From: Gammaproteobacteria bacterium
GTDB lineage: Bacteria > Pseudomonadota > Gammaproteobacteria > Ga0077536
Assembly: GCA_016191285.1 (NCBI GenBank)
Contig: JACPPA010000012.1
Span: forward strand, 186,001 to 250,000
DNA length: 64,000 nucleotides
Direction of reading: 5' to 3'
Below are positions 35,307 to 44,506 of the stretch, piece after piece (position 1 is the first letter of the stretch; every line of letters starts with the position of its first letter). A program made the position numbers and the translations under genes. A model generated the notes under the pieces. That model ran no database searches and was not told the origin of the DNA. It worked only from the letters and a program-made list of their open reading frames with translations.

Positions 35307-35370
35307 AAGGAGCCTTCCGTCCGCTTTCGGTGCTGCGCTCATCGCGTCACCCAGTTTCGCACATTCCGCC

Positions 35371-35401
35371 AAAGAAAACGGGCCGCGTAAAGCGGCCCGT
35401 T
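35371..35401 (-). terminator. Rho-independent terminator after DUF1329 copy 2
   Basis: On the minus strand AACGGGCCGC, loop TTTAC, GCGGCCCGTT and then TTCTTT form a GC-rich 10-bp stem with a U-rich tail. It separates RND-DUF1302-DUF1329 from the downstream HEAT-Nudix-DUF1329 genes. Confidence 0.85.
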
Positions 35402-35432
35402 AATTACCGATCGCTATCTGGAGACTACGCGT

Positions 35433-36806
35433 TTAGCGGCCTTCCGTCAGGTAGTTCACGTCGAGAATCTTCTTCACCACGTTCAAGTCGGTGTTCGGAT
35501 TCCCGATGCCGCGGCACGGCACCAAGGTCCCACGACTGTTTTGGAGGTCAATCACGTTGATGCTTTGAAACGAACTTACCCTGAGGCCAGCCGGGGTTGG
35601 CTCGCCGTCAAAGTCAGTCGCCTGTGCTTTAAACTGCGGATCGTCGGTGAAAGCTTTGGTCAGCTGCCACACTTTCCACAGGTTATTAGCCTTGTCGAAG
35701 CTGTTCGCGTAATAGCATTCGCCGGAATCACGGTCGATATGCAGGAACTTTTGCGAATACGGATGATTCGCGCGCTTCGGGATCTGCTTGATCACATCCA
35801 TCTTGCGCAGCGCCCAATCGTCGAGTGGGATCCAGCCGTTCGGGCCGTAATACACGGTGTGGGTGTTACGCGAGCGGGCGACCGCCAGCATGTTCACCGT
35901 ACCGACGTATTCCCAATCGTGTTCCAGCGGACGGCCATTGAAACAATAAAAATCTTCCAATGTGTGGTCGGTGCCCAGCAACGAGTCCGATTTCACTTCG
36001 ACCGAGATGCGGCGGACACGACGGAGGCTTGGAATATACGCCCAAGAATCGTCGGTCTTACGCGGGTCGTCGTAACGCAAGATAAGGAACGCGGTACCTG
36101 CAATATCGAACGGCGCGGTAAAGCCGGTGTATTCGCGGAATTCCGTGCCCTTGGCAAAGCCTTCGCCGTTGTTCACTTTGTAATTCGTCGCCGCCAATTC
36201 GGAACGGTGCGAGAACATCACGCGTTGGTAGGGACCGGTGAGCACGCGCTCAAAACTGCCGCCCCCTTGGTAGAACTGTTTGTACTTACCGCCGGCGTCG
36301 CTCATGATTTCGTTATTGGTGTGGTCGCCGCCCTTGCGAACCCACACCCAATGCACTTCACCGACGCGAAGTCCGGCATTCTGCCAGCGGAAGTTCCAAT
36401 TCCACACCATCTTCCAGCCGTCTTCCTTGCTGCCCGGCTTAAAGGTGGCGGGGTCGAACGGCCGGCCGGCGGTGTAGTTTTCGAGTGCGCCGTCAGCGGC
36501 GATAGTCGCGGTACCTTTGAACTTCTCGGTCGCGGCTTTGTACGCATCGGACGGGGTGATATCGCCCGCGTCTTTGATCTTCACGTCCATCCCTTGAAAG
36601 ATGACTTCGTCGGCGAATTCGGCCGGAATAAACGGACGGATTAAGTTGCCCTTGTCGAAGGTAATGGTGTCGCCATCGACGAATTGGGGTTTGGCTTCCT
36701 GGTTGGCTTTGAACCACGCCAGGTAATCATCTGGCGTGAAAGCAGAGGCTGCTAGCGGCGTTGCTGCGAATGCCGCGAGTAGCGCGTAATACATCGGTTT
36801 TTTCAT
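35433..36806 (-). CDS. DUF1329 protein (envelope lipid-handling), copy 2
   Basis: 457 residues with signal peptide MKKPMYYALLAAFAATPLAASA and an AGGAGG site before the ATG. It carries the DUF1329 marks WAYIPSLRRVRRISVEVKSDSLLGTDHTLEDFYCFNGRPLEHDWEYVG and KFLHIDRDSGECYYANSFDKANNLWKV. It is 92 bases downstream of the DUF1302 gene, forming the third gene of the transporter unit, and ends at a terminator. A 367-residue ORF on the opposite strand is a shadow. Confidence 0.9.
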   Translation of the reverse strand: MKKPMYYALLAAFAATPLAASAFTPDDYLAWFKANQEAKPQFVDGDTITFDKGNLIRPFIPAEFADEVIFQGMDVKIKDAGDITPSDAYKAATEKFKGTATIAADGALENYTAGRPFDPATFKPGSKEDGWKMVWNWNFRWQNAGLRVGEVHWVWVRKGGDHTNNEIMSDAGGKYKQFYQGGGSFERVLTGPYQRVMFSHRSELAATNYKVNNGEGFAKGTEFREYTGFTAPFDIAGTAFLILRYDDPRKTDDSWAYIPSLRRVRRISVEVKSDSLLGTDHTLEDFYCFNGRPLEHDWEYVGTVNMLAVARSRNTHTVYYGPNGWIPLDDWALRKMDVIKQIPKRANHPYSQKFLHIDRDSGECYYANSFDKANNLWKVWQLTKAFTDDPQFKAQATDFDGEPTPAGLRVSSFQSINVIDLQNSRGTLVPCRGIGNPNTDLNVVKKILDVNYLTEGR

Positions 36807-36898
36807 AGTGCCTCCTGGTTCGATCGCTGTGCTAGCTTGAGTACCGCACCCGGCTGGTTTAGTTCAACCGGGCGCGTTTGGTCTTTAGGTTAGGTCGG

Positions 36899-39214
36899 TT
36901 AGAACTGATACTTCATTTGCAAGAAGACTTCGTCGTTGCCGCGGAGCGCGCCAATGCCTTCATGCGCTACGCCAAACACGGACTCCTGGAACGGATTGTT
37001 GCCGTTCGCGCCGGGGACCACGAAGGAACGGAACGGGCCGGAATCGTGACGGAAATTCTTCGTCCCGCCCCAAATGGTGTTAAAGCCACCCTTGATCGAC
37101 CAGTGATTGTCCATCTTCCATTCGGTGCTTAAACCTGCAACGTAGGAGCGGGACGCTTCTTCCCACACCACGAAGCCAATCGGCGTCAGCTGATCGCGCA
37201 TGTAGTTCGCGATAAAGAAGAACGTGGTGATGAAGTTGTGCTCGTCCACGTAGTAGCCGGTATGCGTTTCGGAGCCGGGTAAGGTGCCGCCTTCGTGGTT
37301 CAAATACCAGGTGTCGAACAACTGCATCGAGAGGAAGAACGTGCGGTCCTTGTTCAACCACTTGATCCAGGTCGGACGGTCGAGTCCGATCGACCACCGC
37401 ATGACATCGCTCTTGTCGACCCAGTTGGCTTTGCGCGTGTTGTTCACGAGCTCGCCCAACGACCAGGACGATTCCACCCGGAGCACCGTACCGGTATAAC
37501 CTTCAAAGTAATCGAAGGACAGGCCGGTGGTGTTGCGGCGCTTGTATTGAATATCGACTTGGCCGCCAAGTATGGCGCCGGTGTTATAAAACAAGCTTGC
37601 ATCGTTGGCGGCTAACGCCTGCTGGGCAGGGACGAATCCTGCTGCCGCCGCTGCTTTCAGACCTTCCCCAGGCTCGACAACTCGCACTGGAATCTGACCG
37701 GTACCGCCGAGGAGTGCAGCCGCGCCACGATTACATTGCGGTGAAGCGGGGTTCTTAACACAGACCAAATCGTAGATCAGGTTATCCTGCGTCCCGACAT
37801 TCGCCGCGCTCGCACCGAGCACCCCGTTTGGAATGTTGATGCTGTGGAAACGAAATACCGGGATATCGCCGTAGCCGCTGTAGTTCGATAGCGCGAAATG
37901 CACTTCGCCTAAGCGGAATTCCCAGCGCAGACCGCCTTGGGTGTGTTCGATTTTCCAGTCCGGCCGGTTTTCCGCGCTCAGGCCTACCGGTTGACCGAAG
38001 CCCGAGGGGCTACGCGGGTCATTCGGGCCCGCGCTACCACAGAAATCCGACGGCGCAAAATGCGTTGGATCAGACTGCAGCAGGTTCAGGTAGTTCGGTC
38101 CCAAACAAGGCTCAACCGAGAAAAACTGGTTGAACCCGGCAAAGGTCGATTTCTGCATGGCAAACGGATGCGCCCAACCCTGGCTGGGATTGCCGAGGCC
38201 GACGGGTTGGAAGCGATCGAAGTTCCATACAAATTGCAGTGCGTTGTCGGTGGTCGGCCCGATATCGCCAGCCTTGTATTGGATCGACGCTATCCATTGC
38301 GGAATACGGATGTCTTCGAACGAATCGAAGAAGAAATGCTGACCGAAGTCGACCGGGTTGACGATATCCTGCAAGCGGAAAAAGTCGGTCTTACCCCAGA
38401 CGATCTGCTGCTTACCCACCCGGAACCACCAGTCGCCCGCGGTCGCGTCCACATAGAGTTCGCGGAACGGATAGATATTGCTGTTGGAGTCGGTGTTGTT
38501 CATCGCGACATCGAGCGGATCGTTATCGAGATTCTGGCACCCACTGCAATTCAGCGGCATTTGACTGGTCACCGCGAAGAGCGGGAAACCGGATTCGGCT
38601 GCACCTTTGCCGGGCACAAAATCGAATTTATTCCCGCCGGGTGTGCGTGACAGAATCGATTGGAAGTTCTGGTCGATCCAGCTCGGTGCTTGCAATCCGT
38701 TGGTGACGATCTTGCCGACACCGCCGGTGCTAAACACCGCGCCAGCAGCGCCGCTGTTAAGCGTAGTTACGCCGGATTGCCCGACGAAGGCGCCAACAAA
38801 ATCGAAACCGCCGAAGCCGACCGGATCAGTTCGGCCGGAAAAGTCATAGCCCAAATAAGACGGCTTGTTACTGCCCCGTCCTCGGCTGCCAAACGTGTCC
38901 CCGTAGTAATAAGCCGCATCGAATTCCGGGCGAATCACGGCGTTAAAGGACAGCGTTTGAAACACGCCGACGTCCTTGTAATTAATATTCGGCTCGATCT
39001 GCAGCCGCTGAATCCATTGATTTAAATAAGCCTCTCCCGAACCCACCCGTGCCCGGGCCTCGCTCGACAGAAAGCCGTTGATTTCCACTTCACCACCGAG
39101 CGCATTTACCACAATACGCGCATCCGCCGGCGTGCTCACGAGCAGTGCCGAGGACAGCGCACAGGCGCCAAGTGACAGAGCGCGAATAGAGCGTTTCATC
39201 GCGTTATCTCCCAT
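36899..39214 (-). CDS. DUF1302 outer-membrane barrel protein
   Basis: About 771 residues. The N terminus MKRSIRALSLGACALSSALLVSTPADA is a signal peptide; start may be 39214 (AAGGGGGA before it) or the ATG at 39199. Inside are GGEVEINGFLSSEARARVG, ELYVDATAGDWWFRVGKQQIVWGKTDFFRLQDIVNP and many alternating beta strands, ending LQMKYQF with the terminal aromatic of barrel proteins. DUF1302 proteins are thought to be outer-membrane channels for hydrophobic compounds, linked with RND/DUF1329 partners. Confidence 0.88.
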   Translation of the reverse strand: MGDNAMKRSIRALSLGACALSSALLVSTPADARIVVNALGGEVEINGFLSSEARARVGSGEAYLNQWIQRLQIEPNINYKDVGVFQTLSFNAVIRPEFDAAYYYGDTFGSRGRGSNKPSYLGYDFSGRTDPVGFGGFDFVGAFVGQSGVTTLNSGAAGAVFSTGGVGKIVTNGLQAPSWIDQNFQSILSRTPGGNKFDFVPGKGAAESGFPLFAVTSQMPLNCSGCQNLDNDPLDVAMNNTDSNSNIYPFRELYVDATAGDWWFRVGKQQIVWGKTDFFRLQDIVNPVDFGQHFFFDSFEDIRIPQWIASIQYKAGDIGPTTDNALQFVWNFDRFQPVGLGNPSQGWAHPFAMQKSTFAGFNQFFSVEPCLGPNYLNLLQSDPTHFAPSDFCGSAGPNDPRSPSGFGQPVGLSAENRPDWKIEHTQGGLRWEFRLGEVHFALSNYSGYGDIPVFRFHSINIPNGVLGASAANVGTQDNLIYDLVCVKNPASPQCNRGAAALLGGTGQIPVRVVEPGEGLKAAAAAGFVPAQQALAANDASLFYNTGAILGGQVDIQYKRRNTTGLSFDYFEGYTGTVLRVESSWSLGELVNNTRKANWVDKSDVMRWSIGLDRPTWIKWLNKDRTFFLSMQLFDTWYLNHEGGTLPGSETHTGYYVDEHNFITTFFFIANYMRDQLTPIGFVVWEEASRSYVAGLSTEWKMDNHWSIKGGFNTIWGGTKNFRHDSGPFRSFVVPGANGNNPFQESVFGVAHEGIGALRGNDEVFLQMKYQF

Positions 39215-39303
39215 AGTTTCCCCCTTCAACAACACAGCACCTAAAAATCAGCGCTGCAAATTTCAAACAATTAATCTTCGATGACAGCCGTGCGCGCCCA
39301 AGA

Positions 39304-41742
39304 CTAGTGCGCAGCTGCCGTCCCACCCGCAACCATCCAGCCACCCAACGCTTGATCGCGCTGGGTGTCCGAGTCATCCACATGCGATTCCATGACGAAC
39401 TTCGGCTTGAACACGCGCACCAACAGCGGAATCAACGTGATGGCGCCGACCATGTTGCTGGTCAGCAGCAGCGACAGCAGCAAGGCCATTTCGCTGTTGA
39501 AGCGCAGCGATGAGCCCGGAATCCAATAGATAATGCCGGCCAGCACGGTCAACGCGGTGAACAGAATGGCCGCACCGGTGGTACGCATGGCGGTGACGAT
39601 GCCATCCAGCAAACTTCGATGGCGCATTTCCTCTTTCAGCCGGTCGAGCATGTAAATCGCATAGTCAACGCCGACTCCGATACCGACCGAGGTTACCGGC
39701 AAGGTGTTCACGTTGAGTCCGATGTCGCGCATCGTCATAAACGCGCGGTTGGTCATCACGCACAGGATCAACAATACAAACACCATGGCGCCCGCGAAAA
39801 TCGAGCGATAGGCAATCATGATCGAGAGCGTGACCAGGGTGATAATCGACACCGTCATCTTTAGATCGGAAAGCTCGGTTTCTTCGTTCGCCGCCGCAGT
39901 GGTTCCGATAATGCCGCCTGCAAAGCGCGGCGTGACCCCTTCGAGTGGATGTTGCGCCAGGAATTTCTTCGCCGCTTCCATGGCACCGGCTACCGTCTTA
40001 CCGGTCGCATCTTTGTAGAAGACCACGAAATTAGCGGTGCGCCCTTCCAGGTCCATGTACTCCAGAATGACACCGGGCATCGAGGCGCCCGCTTCGTACA
40101 TAAAGAGCGTGTTGCCGATGTCCTTCTGGTCTTTCGGAATGATCGACCACCGCGGATCGTCGTAGTGGTACAGGCGATTGATTGAACGCACCAGATGCGG
40201 AATTTCGCGTGTACCCCCGTAATTGAAGGTGTCCGCCATGTAACGCCCGAACTCTTCCATGACCGCGACCACTTCCGGCTGCTTCATGCGGTGCGGTTTG
40301 TCGCCTTCGAAGTAAATGCTGAGTTGGTTGGCGCCGGCGAATTTGTCGGCGATAACCTTGGCCGCGATGTTGTATTCCGAATCCGGAAACAGAATCGGCG
40401 ACCCCGGTTTGCTTTCGCCAATTTGTACTTTCCACCCGAACGAGAATGACCACACGGCCAAGATCGCGGCGCCGCCCAGTACCACCGCGGTGGCCCTAGG
40501 TCCCACGAGGAACACCCCAAGGTTATGCATGATGCGCGATGGCAAGTGCTTGTGCTCTTCCTGGCGGGTGACGTGTGGCGTTGGCAGCAGCGACATGACG
40601 AGCGGGACGAGAATGGCCACCGTCACCAGGTTGCTGGTGCCCCAGAACGCGCAGTAGTAGCCGAGTTTTTGAATCATCGGCATTGACGACAAGGCCAAGA
40701 CCAACAGACCAAACGCATCGGCCAAAATGCCGAGCGAGGCCGGTAGAATGAGCTCGCCCATCGATACGCGTACCGCTGCTTCGCGTTGGCGGCCAAGTCG
40801 AATTTCGTCGTAGTAACGCTCCATGAGCTGCACACAGTGACTCGCGGTGCGCGCCGAGATCAAAATCGGCACCACCAAGATCAGCGGGTCCAGGTTGTAG
40901 CCCATCCAGCCCACAAACCCTAAGCCCCAGACCGCGGATAGCCCGGTGCCCAACGTTGGCACCACGACGCCGGTGATCGAACCAAAATGCAGCCACAGTA
41001 GTGCCACCATGACCGCGCCCGTGACGCCGAAGATGACTTTTAATTCTTTCGAGTGAAAGTAGATCCAACCCTTCAGCATCGGTTCGCCGGCGACATAGAG
41101 TTTGGTCTTGCCGTCGGCCTCGACTTCTTTTTTGAGTTCTTGGAGGCGCGTGTGGATTTGGGTGTAATTCAGACGCTCTTCATCGAACCCGGCGAGGATT
41201 AACGCCGCTTTGCCGTCGGCCGACACATAGGTGCCGTAGACAATATCGTTATTGAACGATTCTTCACGCAATCTTTTCAGGCCATCCGCGTCTTTCGGAA
41301 TGTCTTTGGGCAGTACCGGTTCGGACTTGATCAAACCGCCGGCAGTGGTTCGAATGCGGCGGATTTTCGGGTGCGCAATGCTCGCCACTTGGTAGTGGTT
41401 AACGCCCGTGATGAGGTCGACTTGTTCAGTGACCATTTTGATCTTGGCGAGCGTGTCGTAGGTGAAAATGTCGGCGTTTTTGTCGGTGACTTCGACGGCC
41501 ATGGTCACGACGTTGGCGCCGCCGAAGGTCTGCTTCATTCGATTGTAGTTTTGAATATATTCGTGTTTAGCGGGAAGCAAGTCCGCAAACCGTGAATAGA
41601 CTTCAATCTTCGGAATATGCAGCGCGAGCAGAATAGTCGGCACGCAAATAATAAAAAACGAGATCCACTTGCGATCCATCAGCCAATTGGCGATGGCTTG
41701 ACCGCGAGTAGCGCGCACGTCCGGTACGTGGCCGCTGTTCAT
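39304..41742 (-). CDS. RND/MMPL-family transporter
   Basis: 812 residues from the ATG at 41742, with GGGGAGGAG upstream. After the first membrane helix (WISFFIICVPTILLALHI) comes a periplasmic domain, then helices such as VIFGVTGAVMVALLWLHFGSITGVVVPTLGTGLSAVWGL and a repeat of the unit with VSIITLVTLSIMIAYRSIFAGAMVFVLLILCVM and VGIGVGVDYAIYMLDRLKEE. This is the two-halved HAE3/MMPL RND plan, found with DUF1302 and DUF1329 genes. It probably moves lipids or hydrophobic substrate across the envelope by proton flux. Confidence 0.92.
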   Translation of the reverse strand: MNSGHVPDVRATRGQAIANWLMDRKWISFFIICVPTILLALHIPKIEVYSRFADLLPAKHEYIQNYNRMKQTFGGANVVTMAVEVTDKNADIFTYDTLAKIKMVTEQVDLITGVNHYQVASIAHPKIRRIRTTAGGLIKSEPVLPKDIPKDADGLKRLREESFNNDIVYGTYVSADGKAALILAGFDEERLNYTQIHTRLQELKKEVEADGKTKLYVAGEPMLKGWIYFHSKELKVIFGVTGAVMVALLWLHFGSITGVVVPTLGTGLSAVWGLGFVGWMGYNLDPLILVVPILISARTASHCVQLMERYYDEIRLGRQREAAVRVSMGELILPASLGILADAFGLLVLALSSMPMIQKLGYYCAFWGTSNLVTVAILVPLVMSLLPTPHVTRQEEHKHLPSRIMHNLGVFLVGPRATAVVLGGAAILAVWSFSFGWKVQIGESKPGSPILFPDSEYNIAAKVIADKFAGANQLSIYFEGDKPHRMKQPEVVAVMEEFGRYMADTFNYGGTREIPHLVRSINRLYHYDDPRWSIIPKDQKDIGNTLFMYEAGASMPGVILEYMDLEGRTANFVVFYKDATGKTVAGAMEAAKKFLAQHPLEGVTPRFAGGIIGTTAAANEETELSDLKMTVSIITLVTLSIMIAYRSIFAGAMVFVLLILCVMTNRAFMTMRDIGLNVNTLPVTSVGIGVGVDYAIYMLDRLKEEMRHRSLLDGIVTAMRTTGAAILFTALTVLAGIIYWIPGSSLRFNSEMALLLSLLLTSNMVGAITLIPLLVRVFKPKFVMESHVDDSDTQRDQALGGWMVAGGTAAAH

Positions 41743-41988
41743 TCGATAGCTCCTCCCCACTGCGATTTATCGAATGGCGCGCCCTGCTTTGACGCACCAC
41801 TAAGCGCCAACGAGTCTGCCATAGTTGTTGTAAAGGGTAAACACTTTCTTTGTCTTAATAGGACGAATTCCGCCGTTTCTGTTGCGTACGTGCAACGTGA
41901 CGAGCTTCACTCGCCCCTGCTCACAACGTCGCAAATCTCCACTTTAGCCTGACGGCAACCGCAGCTCTTGAGCATCGATGCCCGAATT

Positions 41989-42072
41989 GTGGGAGCCGCT
42001 TTAGCGGCGAATCTTTCAAGGTTGGCAGCGGCATCTAAGCCGCCGAAGATTCGCGGATAAATCCGCTCCCAC
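41989..42072. repeat. REP-like palindrome
   Basis: GTGGGAGCCGCTTTAGCGGCGAATC with a 30-base middle and GATTCGCGGATAAATCCGCTCCCAC. The rest of the 439-base gap 41743-42181, which separates divergent transporter and monooxygenase genes, shows no gene. Confidence 0.85.
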
Positions 42073-42181
42073 AGCTTCCGTGAATACGCCGGCTCGTCAT
42101 TGCGGCCCCAGCGCGCGGCTGACATCAGGCACGCCTTCGGGTATACATCGACACAGTCCTCAACCCGCCCCGCAGTTTCGC

Positions 42182-43570
42182 ATGATCGAAATCGGTGTCT
42201 TCCACAACGGTGCCTGTGATTTACCACCAGTACGTACCGCGGACGGAACGGTGTGTAACGACGGCTCACTGCGTGAGGTCCACGCCGCGGCCCAACGCAC
42301 CATCGTTAATCAGATTCGGCAAGGGATATTGGCCGATAAGTTAGGATTCGATTACTGGTTCCAAACCGAGCATCACTTCCAGCCGGAAGGCGCGGAAATG
42401 AGCCCGAATCCGCTGGCGAGTGAAATGGCGATCGCCGCCAATACGAAGCAAATCCGCCTCGGCCAAGCAGCTAACATCATTGTCTGGCATCACCCCGTGC
42501 GCCTGGCGGAAATGGCGGCGATGCTCGATGTGGTCAGCGGTGGACGCGTGGAAGTGGGGGTGGGCCGTGGTTATCAGCCACGCGAGAACGAAGTGCTCGG
42601 CAAGCCCTACGGCTCGACCATCCAAGATCAAGAACGTAATCGCGTCGCCTTCCAAGAAGCGCTCGATATTTTGATTAAGTGCTGGACCGAACCCTCGTTC
42701 TCGCATCGCGACGAATTTTTCTCGATTCCACCGCGTTACACCAAGTGGAACCACAAGCAAACGATGGCCTACTTCGGCATGCCAAAAGTCGAACGCTCGG
42801 TCGAGGACATCTTAAGCATCGGCCCGCCCGATATGTATTCCGCCGGCAGTCCGGTCCTTGCTTCCACCACCACGCTGAAAGAAATCAGCGTTTTCCCCCA
42901 GCCGTTACAGAAACCGTATCCGCAGCTCTGGGAACCGTTGACGAGCCCGCGCTCGATCAGGTTTGCGGCTGAAAAGGGCGTCAACGGCTATTTCATTATC
43001 GAACCCACCTCGCGCTTGAAACACAACGTCGAGCTGTATTACGAAGCCGCCGAACGCGCCGGATGGCCGGATCGCCTAGGCCGCGGCCGCTTCAAGTATG
43101 GGTGGGATGCCGAAAAACGCCGCGGCATCGTGACCTGCCGCTATATTCACTTGGTATTACCCGGCGCCGATCGCGCGCGCGAACGTGAGCGCTTCAAGCT
43201 CGCGCTGGAAGTGCAGTGGGATTACTACGGGCCATTCGGGTTCGCCGCTCTGCTCGCCGAAGCGGCCGAAGACTTTCTCGATTTGCAGACCAAAATCAAT
43301 CCCGAATCGTTACTGCGGAAGGGAGTGGCACTGTTTGGCTCACCGGAAGAAGTCGTCGAAAAAATACTGCGCATCAAGGACGAGGTCGGTTACGAAGATT
43401 TTATGTTTCATGCCTGGTTCGAACTCGCGGGCTTTGCCGGGCCAGAAATCGAAGACCAGATGCGCTATTTCGCGGAGACCTGCATGCCCATGCTCCATCG
43501 CGCGTGCGGGGGTCGACCATCGCGGGTCCAAGAGTTTACAGTTCCATCGTTTGATGATGTCAGGGCCTAG
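42182..43570 (+). CDS. LLM-class flavin-dependent monooxygenase
   Basis: 462 residues from MIEIGVFHNGACDLPP; the 34-codon upstream extension in the track overlaps non-coding sequence. Luciferase-like features are FDYWFQTEHHFQPEGAEMSPNPL, LAEMAAMLDVVSGGRVEVGVGRGYQPREN and LRKGVALFGSPEEVVEKILRI. It is longer than RutA-type members. A flavin reductase gene 200 bases downstream on the same strand would supply FMNH2, so the two are probably a two-component monooxygenase. Confidence 0.88.
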   Translation: MIEIGVFHNGACDLPPVRTADGTVCNDGSLREVHAAAQRTIVNQIRQGILADKLGFDYWFQTEHHFQPEGAEMSPNPLASEMAIAANTKQIRLGQAANIIVWHHPVRLAEMAAMLDVVSGGRVEVGVGRGYQPRENEVLGKPYGSTIQDQERNRVAFQEALDILIKCWTEPSFSHRDEFFSIPPRYTKWNHKQTMAYFGMPKVERSVEDILSIGPPDMYSAGSPVLASTTTLKEISVFPQPLQKPYPQLWEPLTSPRSIRFAAEKGVNGYFIIEPTSRLKHNVELYYEAAERAGWPDRLGRGRFKYGWDAEKRRGIVTCRYIHLVLPGADRARERERFKLALEVQWDYYGPFGFAALLAEAAEDFLDLQTKINPESLLRKGVALFGSPEEVVEKILRIKDEVGYEDFMFHAWFELAGFAGPEIEDQMRYFAETCMPMLHRACGGRPSRVQEFTVPSFDDVRA

Positions 43571-43618
43571 GTCCGGGTGGCGCCAGTGTGGTGGCTCGCA
43601 TTGAACTTTCATTTATCG

Positions 43619-43692
43619 ACCGCGAATGGGCTTCAAGATTCGAAGCTCAAAGCGGCTCCCACAAATTGACGGTCAACTAAGGCGGCTCCCAC
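43619..43692. repeat. Degenerate REP-like unit
   Basis: CGCGAATGGGCTTCAAGATTCGAAGCTCAAAGCGGCTCCCAC and a second AAGGCGGCTCCCAC end. It lies between monooxygenase and flavin reductase genes. Confidence 0.6.
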
Positions 43693-43773
43693 AAACCGCC
43701 GCCAGCAGCACGTGAAATAGGCGCGTTCGACGCGGAATAGCTTCCAAATAATGACGATCCGAGGAATATTTCG

Positions 43774-44262
43774 ATGAGTGAATTAAGCCCTGAACTGTTT
43801 CGCAAAGCCTGCGGTTATTGGGCGACCGGCGTGTCGATCGTCACCACGGTGGACACCGACGGTAAACCGTACGGCCTGACGATGAACGCCGTGACATCCC
43901 TGTCCTTGGCACCGCCGCTTTTTATAATTTGCGTCGATAACAAATCGGATACCCTCGAACCGATGCGTCGCAGCGGCGTGTTCGGGATCAACGTGCTTGG
44001 CCTCGGACAACAGGATTTGTCGAACAGTTTCGCGAAGAAGAATCCGAATAAGTTCGACGGCGTGAGATTCGATCGCGGTCACACCGGCGCGCCGGTACTG
44101 CATGGCCACGTGCTCGCGATCGAATGCCGGGTCAGCGCGACCTACCCCGGTGGCGACCATCAAATCTTCGTCGGTGAAGTTCGCCACATCAGCCTGCCCG
44201 ATCCCGAGAATGCGCAACCGATTCTTTACTTTCGCGGACGCTATGCGGCGCTCGGGGCCTAG
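43774..44262 (+). CDS. Flavin reductase family protein
   Basis: 162 residues with the split-barrel FMN reductase pattern: FRKACGYWATGVSIVTTVDTDGKPYGLTMNAVTSLSLAPPLFIICVDNKS, then GVFGINVLGLGQQDLS and HQIFVGEVRHI. It reduces flavin with NAD(P)H and hands it to a partner oxygenase, most likely the LLM enzyme just upstream. A GAGGAA site precedes the ATG. Confidence 0.92.
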   Translation: MSELSPELFRKACGYWATGVSIVTTVDTDGKPYGLTMNAVTSLSLAPPLFIICVDNKSDTLEPMRRSGVFGINVLGLGQQDLSNSFAKKNPNKFDGVRFDRGHTGAPVLHGHVLAIECRVSATYPGGDHQIFVGEVRHISLPDPENAQPILYFRGRYAALGA

Positions 44263-44506
44263 GCTTTTGCCGGCAGGTGTGGCGCTACTTCGTCCGCTTG
44301 ACCGCTGCTTGCGGCATCGGTCGTGTGCCGTGCCGCTCTACTCGGATATTTCCTAGAACGGGGACGCTGCAACTTCGGCTTGTCGCCGCTCCATGCTTAT
44401 TGGTATGGTGCCGCGGCGTATTTCACCGGGAGGGGAACCGCGTGACGTCGAAAACCTCAGCGCGACCCTCCGTTTTGTTCTCACAACTTCCGCGGGGCAC
44501 TCACGC

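Noticed and set aside
35541-36644. 367-residue plus-strand ORF
   Set aside because: It lies entirely opposite the DUF1329 gene, which has signal peptide, ribosome-binding site and family motifs; the plus-strand ORF is a shadow caused by GC-rich codon use.
37937-38650. 237-residue plus-strand ORF opposite the DUF1302 gene
   Set aside because: Shadow of a well-supported barrel gene; no start site and no family pattern.
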